Source: Gracilariopsis chorda
Taxonomy: Eukaryota > Rhodophyta > Florideophyceae > Gracilariales > Gracilariaceae
Length of the DNA stretch: 64,000 nucleotides
Direction: 5' to 3'
NCBI GenBank assembly: GCA_003194525.1
Contig: NBIV01000116.1
Span: 180,084-244,083, forward strand
The notes beneath the pieces were generated by a model that was not told the origin of the DNA, did not search any database, and saw nothing but the letters and a program-made list of their open reading frames with translations. The first letter of the stretch is position 1. Each line of letters starts with the position of its first letter. Positions 45,800 to 54,846 of the stretch are shown in pieces. Position numbers and translations under genes: made by a program.

Positions 45800-46404
45800 T
45801 GGGTATTTCCGGTGGTGGAGCGTGAGGAGACGTACAAGTGGATGAAGGATATTGTGGAACCTGACAGTTGAACATTCTTTCGGATCTCCGGGCTTTGAAG
45901 TTCTCTTTCCTTAGGGCAAGGAGTTTCTCCTGAGTTTACTTAGGGAGAAACTTTATGCAGTCGCAAGGTGTAATCCTGCACAGAAATATGTAACAAGCCT
46001 GAAAAGCTCGTTGAAAAATATCCCTACGACGTGAAATGGGTGGTACGTAGGGGTTGGCTGACCTGAAGGAGTGTTTGTACCAGTGGAGAGGAATGAACGC
46101 GCACCAGGGGGAGCTGAACCAAAGAAAACTGCAAGGAGGCTGCCCCCTTCCTTCATGAAACCCGAGGAACTGCTTTCGGAGCTGTCAACCATATTGGCGA
46201 GAGAACTCTTCCTAACGGGAGTTGCTCTTCCTCTGGCGTCATGGTCAGCTACCCGACGGATAGTCCTGTAGGTTTTGCGGAAACTTTCGCCCAATTCACC
46301 AACTGCCTATAAGAAAAACTCTCATGACCCACATGGTGATTGCAAACGTGATTACTTATGGCAGGCAGCAGTCCGAGGATGAAGTGCTGCTTCACCCTAC
46401 CTTC
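45800..46404 (-). pseudogene. G3 gag, second half (left of the G2 insertion)
   Basis: SEGRVKQHFILGLLPAIS at about 46400-46350 resembles the capsid C-terminal part (FLRGL-type) of gypsy gag. If G2 and one copy of the 5-bp duplication are ignored, the frame continues directly from the gag half at 57957. A polar linker follows. Confidence 0.7.
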
Positions 46405-46409
46405 AGAAA

Positions 46410-47234
46410 TGTGGTGCAATGCCCCAAAGGGGAAAAACACCGAAAGACGTTCGGGATCTTCCTCTCACGAGGTGAACCCAGTTGGGTAGAGCCCTCCCAG
46501 AGGTGTCACGGCGAAGCCGGTTTGTAAGACCAGGGACACCTGTCGCGACTCGCGCAGGGAGGTGAAGGCGAAGAATCGGTATCCGCGTGAGCGGGATATG
46601 GTCCTCACTAGAGGTATGTTTCCACGTAAGTGGGGGTGTGTGAGCGGATGTGCACACGAGGGCCGCGAATAGCGGGAGGTGCTACCCTAAAAAGGGGAAA
46701 AAGGAAGGGCGAAGAGGAGAAAAAGAGGGCGAAGTGAGTCGCGAGAGCGACGGGGACGAATGGCGATGTCGGTAACAATATCCCTATACAGGGCGAAACA
46801 CCAATGCAATTGGAACAATTATACTCCCAGTGATGGGTCCCTTTAGATGTGCAAGGGGGTTAGATGTCCCGTGGTTTACGGCGTTTCCCTCCAAGGAGGA
46901 GTAGAGCACGCGCGCAAGCGGTAAAAACTAGAGCCAATTCCCCAGGTTGGGGTCCCTTGTTGGGGAAGGTTTACTGGTGCGACGGCAGTGCGCCGTCGCA
47001 CTAAGTACTAACTTCCAAGAAATGGGTTTGAAAATAATAAATAATATTAACTAAAATATTCCACATTTCGTGGCAACATCCACTACTGTGGCCAGCCGCC
47101 AATTGACCCGAAACCGTGTCCCACGTGTCCATATCCACCATAGTGGGGCGTAGTTCATATACACACTACACAACCGATAATATCGGGAAAGCGTTCAAGT
47201 ACCAAGAATCCCTCCCTGAGGGCGTTGCACTTCA
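46410..47234 (-). repeat. G2 3' LTR
   Basis: TGTGGTGCAATGCC...GTTGCACTTCA in plus orientation. Contains a perfect 10-bp-stem palindrome (GTGCGACGGC, 5-nt loop) at 46977-47001 and many 4-5 bp mini-palindromes, for example CCCC-AAA-GGGG at 46422. Confidence 0.97.
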
Positions 47235-47245
47235 TATCCCCCCTT
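47235..47245 (-). other. G2 polypurine tract
   Basis: On the minus strand AAGGGGGGATA directly precedes the 3' LTR, the expected place for plus-strand priming. Confidence 0.75.
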
Positions 47246-47289
47246 AAGACGGGAAAACGACCGCGGACGCGGAGGATTCCCAGACGAAA

Positions 47290-49077
47290 ATGGGTGGTAA
47301 AAGCGCGTGCTCTGTCCCCGGTTCTCCGGTAAATCCCTCTGCACCAGAGTCATCAAGCACACAAACGACAACAACAGCCACCCTCGACAAGGGAGAAATG
47401 AACGACGACAACAACATCAACAACCACAGCCATCCTCCGAGACTTCTCGGGCGATACACCACCGGTTTCCGGTCAGTTCCCCTGCCTCAGGGCGATCGAC
47501 ATCCGGTACAACCGGGGAATATGGCTGCTGCAGCCGACCATCCCTTCGCACTACCACCTTCGGTGGTATCCTCCGGAACCACTCCGGTGTCCAACTGGCC
47601 AACCTACAACACCCTGGTGGGGCTCAACCAGATGAATCGGAATCACGCGTCGCGCCTGCGCCTTGCCCCGTGGTTTCACCCGGTCGCTGTCCTCAATAAG
47701 GGATTGGTCACCACTTACGCGGATGGCTCAGACACCCTTCCGGGGGTTCTGCCCAGAGCAGTCACCACATCGTGGGATTGGCGTCACCGGATTGCGATTC
47801 CGCGTCACCACCTCCGAAGAAACTCGGGCGAGACCGTCACTGCGGCACAGACCGCGCTGACGCGCATGGCGTATCAACGGCAGAGCCGGGCTCCATTCGA
47901 TGTACCGGTCCCACCGGAGTTTGGCTTTGACGTTAGCTACTTCCGCACTCGCGGGGAGATTGGGTACGGCGAGACCCTGTTCCGCCTCGAGACCCTCGCT
48001 TGGAGGAATTTTCCCGCAGCGCGGAAAAAAGCCCTTTGCTGGGAGCGACCGATTATTCGGGCGGAGTTCAGATACCTTCCCCGGCAATACCGGTCCAACT
48101 TTCTCCAAAACTTCATCCGCTACGAGCGGCGTTGGCGATCCCGATTCGGGTATTTTATCCCGTATCAGAACGTGGAGATAGAGCGGATTGCGCCGCCTCA
48201 CTGACTAGGTCGGTATGTAGCACTCCCCGAGTGGTGGCGCTTCCATAAAGCCTGCCGGGGGTGCTACATAGAGCTCCCGCCGGTACTTACGTACCTCGGT
48301 TCGCTGCTCATGCAGGATCCCCGGTCGGGGTTGTGGTCCGGAGTGGTTACGGAGTGGGCGGCCCGCACTGCGGCTTATATCCTCAACGAGGCGTACGACC
48401 AGTATCGTCTCTGGTTCCTTCAACCGCGTGTGCGGGCAGCAATCCGAAACCTGGATCTTCCGGTTCCCCTTGGGGGCCAGGCCAACAATGAAGAGGTCCT
48501 CCAATTACTTGGGTACATCGACAGCGTTAGCTGGAGTGAGGTCCCGCTGGAGCAAAGCGGTCGTCTGGATGGCGGCAGCGGTAACACCGGTGGTCCGGGA
48601 CTCGGTAGAAACACCGCCCTTGCGGGGGATTTTATCTACTTCGACCCCTGGGAGTTCCAGGAAATTTCCTCCATGGAGGCGCGCGAGCTTCGCGATACGC
48701 CCCGGCATGTGCCAGAAGACCACCCGGTGAGGTACGTCGATTCGGACGACTACTACCGCGCATACGGCGGGGATGACCCAATGGTCGATAACGAACCAGA
48801 AGAACCCGGGGAGATGGACGTAGAGGAGACCGACGCTAGCGCAGAAGCTTTCCCAGAGGGGGTGTCTCCGGCCGAGCGGGCTGCTGACCCTTCGGCGGCA
48901 AGTGCCGGACTTTCTATCCCCAGCGGGGTGACGGCGAATGAAAACGAAGTCATCGCACGTTTCCTCCGGGGTGCCGGTCTTAGCGCTGCCGAGGTATCGG
49001 GGGATGTCACCACCATGGCGGACGCGTTGGCCTACCGCCTTGCTGGGGGCTACGCCCCGGCCAATGGGGGTGAGTGA
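47290..49077 (+). pseudogene. G2 antisense gene, unknown protein, split by one TGA
   Basis: On the strand opposite to gag-pol, reading from the 3' LTR towards pol. One frame is open from the ATG at 47290 to 49077 (596 codons counted) apart from a single TGA at 48202-48204. Part 1 (304 residues) has a Thr/Asn/Ser-rich start, then an Arg/aromatic-rich part (WDWRHRIAIPRHHLRR, AEFRYLPRQYRSNFLQNF, YERRWRSRFGYFIP). Part 2 continues with EWWRFHKACRGCY, TEWAARTAAYILNEAY and an acidic stretch (DNEPEEPGEMDVEETD), ending in an Ala-rich tail. I recognise no domain. The mixed basic/aromatic then acidic layout could fit a nucleic-acid-binding or structural protein. A frame that stays open for nearly 1.8 kb in an otherwise decaying element argues it is a real gene. 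A weak relative may exist in G2b. Confidence 0.6.
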
Positions 49078-49268
49078 AACCTCTAGTCCAGTTTTTTGGT
49101 TCTTCTTTCCCTGGCTATGCCAGTTAGTGTAGTGTAGTATTGTGGGGAGCTAGCTGCTCCCTTGAATAAACTTTCCCGTTTAGAACGGTGCTTCTCGGTT
49201 GAGTTCCCCGTCTTCGACGGACCTTGTCTTGTTATCCTTTCCTTTCGCTCTCCGCTCGCGTGGCAACG

Positions 49269-49676
49269 TTACCCAACTTGGGCATTAACCAGCGTGACTG
49301 GGGCTGCAGTTCCCGTTTGACGGTGGTATCGCAGGACCTGTGACCGTGGGAGGTGTTCAATTAACTCCCACGTATCCCCACTGGGGTCGTACCCGTACCA
49401 GCGGACGCGGTATTGTAGAATACCATCCTGGTCCCAGGTGTGTCCGACAAGTCGGTCTACTACGAACTCTCGTTCGTAGACCTGCCGGCCGTGCCGGGTG
49501 GAGGTGGTACTTCCTTTCGGGGGCTGCCCACTGTGCGGTATAATGTCCCTTAGCAGGGTGTTCGGCGATAACTCCGGCGTTGCCGTGCGCTGTGATAGCG
49601 GCCGTTGCTCATGCGGGAAGATATCACTCAAGAGGGTGTGTGGTGCCACGGTTTTCACAGGCAAGTCATTCCCCAT
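49269..49676 (-). pseudogene. G2 chromodomain at the pol C-terminus
   Basis: YEREFVVDRLVGHTWD...LQYRVRWYGYDPSGDTWELIEHLP at about 49480-49330 is a chromodomain with the aromatic cage positions (Tyr, Trp, Tyr-like) present. It is in the same frame as the integrase C-terminus (51020-50010), separated by stops TAG (50010) and TGA (49692). It probably guides integration to heterochromatin, as in other chromoviruses. Confidence 0.9.
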
Positions 49677-51080
49677 TGGGGTAGGTTCATTTCAGTTTTC
49701 GCGGTATTGCGGGCGAGCCGCCAGTCGGCGGGGGACTTGGGCTCCGCCTTCGCGGTTGAGCTCACGAACCGCGAGTTTGCGGGAAGATGACCGCTCCTGC
49801 GGGATCGGCATTTCCACAATCCCCTGGCGGGTCCCGTGCGACACGGTGATTGGGTGGCAAACCGCCTCCCTGCCAGGTGCACGAGCGCTCTGCACCATAG
49901 GTTCCGGCGATGCCGTGGTGTCCCAGGCTACTGACGGGTTGCCTGGGGCTAACTCCGGTACACCGGTATTTTGGTCAAAATTCCCCTTTGGGGGGTGCCG
50001 GGCAGGTGCCTATGATACCCTTTTCAGGGGAATTGCCGCTAAGCGCGGTGCACCATCTCCATGAGGAGGAGCAGCGTCCGGTACGACCGGTTTCGAGCGT
50101 GCGATGGCGCGCGTTTTTCCCGAGTTCCTCGGTTCTTCGCCGCAGCGATGCGGGGGTTGGCGCAAATTATTCCCCGTAGCGGGGGCTTCGATTCCGTCAA
50201 GGACGGGAGGCGTTTCTGGTGCTTGCGAACCAGGGCTTAAAGCTTCAACTGTGGCTTGGCTGCCTTTTTCCCCAAGAGGGGTGTGGGTATTTCCCTGTGA
50301 GGCCGGCGTATCTGGGCGCCCCTTCTCCGCAAGGCGCGGGTCTGATCGACCTGATTGAACCGCTTCCGCTGGGACTTCCGCCAACGGCGGCTTCGAGGCA
50401 TCGGGCGATTGCCTTTCCGCTGCTGCGGTATTGGAGTGAGGCTTCTCGTTTTCCCGTGACAAACGGTGTATTTGCCGCTTTTGCGGGGCCTGCGCGTCTG
50501 GTTCCTGTTGCACAGCACTGCCCGGGAACGGGGGATTAGTGTCGCGTGACATACTCCGTGCTCCACGGTCAGTGTTCTGTATGTTACGGTGTGTTTCCCG
50601 TTGCGACGGCGATATTGTTCCTCGAAGACGAGTGTTCTCCTCCCCCTCCTTAGACGGAGCGGCGGGATAAGGGATAACATTACCCGCCTGGCGGGTATAG
50701 ATGCGCGCCAGTGGGGCAGACGTGGTAGGGGCGGGCGCTGAGGGGCCCGAATTACCCGGCTGAGCCGGTGAGTCCGACAGAGTCGGTAGGTCTGAGAGTC
50801 CCCGGCTGGGGTGTGGTAGTACCGTAGGTCTAGTACTCCCGGATGGTTCCGGTGTTGCAGAGTCCGTAGAAACGGGGTTGCCTGGATCCAGGACTACCTC
50901 TGACGAGGGAGGAGGGGCAAGGACAACACGATCACGGGAAATCCGTTCGTGCGTGTCGCCCATCTCTACCACGACAGTGTCGGTGTTAACAGAGATGACC
51001 TTGAAGGGTCCATCCGCCACAGGCGAGAGTTTGTGACGCTTCTCCCGTTCCGGGTTGTAGTACTCCTTTCTGATGAAGAC
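49677..51080 (-). pseudogene. G2 integrase C-terminus (GPF) and long proline/serine-rich linker
   Basis: VADGPFKVISVNTDTVVVEMGD at 51020-50955 is the GPF/Y module. A linker of about 430 codons rich in Pro, Ser and Ala follows before the chromodomain, unusually long for a chromovirus integrase. TAA (51081) lies before it and TAG (50010) within. The linker DNA is full of short inverted repeats. Confidence 0.8.
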
Positions 51081-52730
51081 TTAGTTATTTGCCCAAGTCG
51101 GGGGGGTCTTTCCTCGCAAGCGAGCGTCAAAATTCCGCTCGTAAGCGGCTTGGGCCCGTGCCATAGACTTCCGCGCAGCGGGGACCAGCTTGGAAAGCCA
51201 TTGCTTCCATTGCTGCCGGTAGATACCCACAGATGGGAAATTGTCCAAGGTAGCTTGGGGTTCCAGTGCCACGGGCGGGGGTGTTCTAGATAGAACCAAC
51301 TCGAATGGCGAAACTCCGGTAGTCCGGTGTACCTGCGTATTGTACGCGTAGGTTACCGCATCAGCGTAGAGATCCCAATTCGTTGGGTGGTCAGCGACGT
51401 AGGAACGTAACGCCGCGAGTAACGTCCGGTTAAACCGTTCAACTTGCCCATTACACTGGGGGTGGTAGGTAGTCGTGAACAAGTTCTTGACATCCAGTAT
51501 GCGACAAACATCCTGGAAGAACTTGCTCACGAACTGCTTCCCGTTGTCGGAGAGCACCTCCACAGGGGGACCGTAGACAAAAATCCAGTGCGTCACCAGA
51601 GCCTGGGCCACCGTGAGAGCGGTTATCCTCCGAAGAGGGACAGTCCGTACCAGCTTAGAAAAGCGGTTGGTGATAACAAGTAGAAACTTGTTTCCACGTT
51701 TTATGGTGAGTAGTGGTCCGAGAAGATCAATTGCGATAAACTCGAGTGGCGCCCTTGCGGGGAATAGTTTCATCTTCTTCGCATTTTTGCGGAGTTTGAC
51801 GCGATTCTTCGCGCATTCGCTACAAAACCGCACAGTTGCGTAGCAATACACCGCCATTGCGGGCCAATAGAAATCCCTTCGCAGGGTTAGGTAGAGTTTC
51901 GTCGCACCTGGGTGACCTCCAATCGGGGCGTAGTGTGATAGATGTAACACCCGCGATTGCAGGGAATGTGGTACCACAATCTTTGGGCAGGCTTCGACCT
52001 TCCTTACGAGGTAGCCTTTGTCGTTTACCCCGAAAGGGAGATCTTCACCACCGTTGATACGGGCACGAATCCTCGTACAGAATGGGTCGCCGAATTGTTC
52101 TCGGATCATTTCTTCCGGTGATACCGGTACAAAGTTTCCCGGTAACGGGTTCTCAGATGCATCTCGCGATGCGAGTAGTTCGTCAAAATCAGCATCCTCG
52201 TCCCAGGTTTCTGGCCTAGCCTCGACGGCATATTCCGGATCATCCGGGTCTATAGCCATGAAACATGGGACTTCATCATCCTCCGTTGGGAGTGCTTCCC
52301 CACTTGTGGGTAACCGCGACAAAGCGTCGGCCTGGGTGTTCTGCGCACCCTTTTTATAAATGACCTGAAAGTCATATTCCGCGAGGCGGAGTATCCAGCG
52401 CATGAGGCGTCCCGACGGGTCGGAGATATTCATCAACCACCTCAATGAGGAATGATCCGTGTACACGATGAAGTGAATTCCCATAAGGTAGGGGCGCAGA
52501 GTGGTCATCGCCCATACGACGGCGAGGCACTCTTTCTCCGATACGGAGTAGTTCCGCTCATGAACATTGAGCGAGCGCGACCAATAACCAATTGGATGTC
52601 GTTCCCCATAGGGGGTGGTTTGAAAAAGAGCACACCCGACTTGGTAGTCGCTCGAGTCCGTATCTACGGAGTATGGCAACCCAAGTTTTGGGAGATGTAG
52701 GATTGGTGCTGATGTGACAGCCTCCTTCAA
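51081..52730 (-). pseudogene. G2 RNase H and integrase core
   Basis: RNase H: YSVDTDSSDYQVGCALF, SEKECLAVVWAMTTL, VYTDHSSL, TQADALSRL. Integrase: zinc-binding H...H...C-x2-C (HLSHYAPIGGHPG...FCSECAKN), first Asp in FIAIDLLGPL, second in VLSDNGKQF, Glu in NGQVERFNRT, so the DDE triad is complete. The frame is shifted relative to the RT part by one base near 52785. Confidence 0.93.
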
Positions 52731-53509
52731 GGAGTTAAAGGCTTCCGATTGCTCGGGCGTAAATGTTCCCAGCTTTGGGGGTTCCCCTTTCGCAACAACG
52801 CGTTCAGGGGCGCCGCGGTATCCGAAAAGTTCGGGATAAACCGTCGATAGACGTTGACCAGCCCCGAAAAGGAGCGCAGTTTCGTTTGAGTACGGGGCTC
52901 TTTCGCCTCAACGAGGGGTTTGACTCGAGCTTTCTCGATCGCTAACCGTCCAGGACGGATAATGTGACCCAGATACTTCACAGTATCTGTGAAGAACTCG
53001 CATTTCCTCAATTTGAGGGTAATCCCCGCATCGCGGAGTACGATCAAAACGTCTCGGACGTGAGTGAGATGGTCGTCCAACGAGTTGGAGAAGATGATAA
53101 TATCATCAAGGTAGACCAGACAACTCCGCCACTTAAAGCGGTTGAGTAGAATATCTACTGCACGCTGAAAGGTGGCAGGGGCGTTGGTTAACCCAAATGG
53201 CATCCGCTTGAAGCGGTACGTTCCTGCGCGGCAGATGAATGCGGTTTTGTCGCGATCCTCCTGTCTGACAGGTACTTGCCAATATCCGCAATTGGCATCA
53301 AGGGCCGTGAACACGGTGGCGTCTCCAAGGGAGTCAATGCACTCGTCCATACGAGGGATGGGGTACGTGTCCCTAACAGTCACGGCATTGAGCCGGCGGT
53401 AGTCGACACAGAACCTCCAGGTTCCGTCGGCCTTTAAAGCCAGTAAAACTGGGGATGCCCAGGGCGATTGAGCGGGCTCAATCACACCTGAGCGGAGCAT
53501 CTTGTCCAC
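52731..53509 (-). pseudogene. G2 reverse transcriptase
   Basis: FCVDYRRLNAVTVRD, FTALDANCGYWQVPV (first Asp intact), RMPFGLTNAPATFQRA, CLVYLDDIIIFSNS (catalytic DD intact) and LGHIIRPGRL. Open from 53509; the frame is lost by a single-base indel near 52785 in a GGGGAACCCCC context. Joined upstream to the protease frame across a TGA at 53570. Confidence 0.93.
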
Positions 53510-53569
53510 TTGGGACTGCTCCTCTTCCCGAGCTTTCGGACCTGCCCTGTAAGGGGGTTGTGCAACCGG

Positions 53570-54829
53570 TCACGCACCGGGGATTAAATCGATCCGGTGT
53601 TCCGTTGCATTAATCTCGCCAAGCGAGCCATCCCACATTGTGGTGAATTCCCGTAACATCATACGGAGTTTGTCGCGGTGCGACTCTGGCACGTGGCTGA
53701 AGTCCAGCGCTTCAAGTGCTTTTTCCGGATCAATCCGGTCGTTGCTCGATGGAGCATTGTCCTGTGGAACAGGTGTGGTTCGCAATTCTGAGTTACTCGG
53801 TATGTTCGACGCTGAAGTAGCGGTTTCCTCCTCCTCCTTAGACTTGACGTCTTCGGACGGCGGGGCGAACTCCTCAGAAGAGGTGGTAACTCCGAGTACA
53901 TCGGCGGCTGTCACCTTTGTTGGCAGCATTCCCATAGGATGGGGGGTTACACTCCCAATTACTTGGTGTTTTACCAGATACTGGGGGTGTTTGCCAAGGT
54001 TGGCAACCAATATCCGGAAAGGAACATCCGGGTAAATGGAGACAATTCCATTAGCCAGCGCCAGCTCGGATTTCTCGTACAACGAGGCGAGGGGTTGTAT
54101 AACCAGAAGACCGTGTTGACGGGAATTCACCTGCACCCAGACTTGGGACTCAGCCGGTATAGAAACAGAGGCAGCGACGCGGAGCTTGGTGGACTCGCGG
54201 GACGCGGGCGGTGGTTCCTGCGCAGCAGGGAGTGGAACTTGTTTCCGAGAGGACCGCTTTAGCGGGCGGCGAACAATCGGAACCGACGATCCGTCGTCAA
54301 GTTCTACACGCCTGAGGCGGGGCCTGATTGCGTCGACAAATCTGTCGCAGTAATCACATCCCAGTATGACTGGTGCTGCCAATGAACGGCAAACGATGAA
54401 GTCCAACTTCACCACAGAGGTACCAAGTGTCACGACGAGGTCCACTGTGCCCACCGTTTGTAACGGATTGTTGTTCGCATCCGAAATGTCGGGGACCGCG
54501 TCAGAGCGGATACGCGACCGCACAAGCGGGGGTAACAATGATTCCACAACAAAGTTGGGGCCTGCACCTGTATCCAGGACGGTGAGACACCTCACCATAA
54601 ACTGGGGGTCAAGGCCAAGGTCGGCATAGACCTTATAATTGCGTTTGGCCAAGACCAAGACTCTACCGGGGATCCGGGGATTTTTACTCCGTATCCACGG
54701 GCGACGCAGCACACCGAGGTGCGCAGAGTCCGCGTCGGCGGTGTCTTTCCTCGAGAGGACTTTCACCGGGGAGCGAGGCGAGGACGCCTCGCGCGCCAAC
54801 AGCCTCGTTCTTGAGGACGCCTCTCCCAA
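53570..54829 (-). pseudogene. G2 protease and protease-RT linker
   Basis: TVLDTGAGPNFVVESLL (about 54570) is the retropepsin active site with DTGA intact. Downstream: VILGCDYCDRFVDAIRP, an acidic stretch (SEDVKSKEEEE) and the conserved GEINATEHRIDLIPGA just before RT, where a TGA ends the frame. The frame lies -1 relative to gag. Confidence 0.9.
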
Positions 54830-54846
54830 AGGGGAGACTCCCTCAG

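Larger units (their letters stand above)
41211..46404 (-). mobile_element. G3 chromovirus, left part (pol and part of gag)
   Basis: Older gypsy element on the minus strand. From right to left: the second half of gag, protease/linker, RT, RNase H, integrase, GPF module, chromodomain. Its first gag half, PBS and 5' LTR lie at 57957-59975, separated by the insertion of G2. The 3' end stops at about 41.2 kb without a recognisable LTR, where G2b sequence begins, so a deletion or rearrangement took place there. Confidence 0.85.

Noticed and set aside
50104-50539. Plus-strand frames over the G2 linker
   Set aside because: They are opposite to the in-frame pol linker and consist of the complement of Pro/Ser codons.
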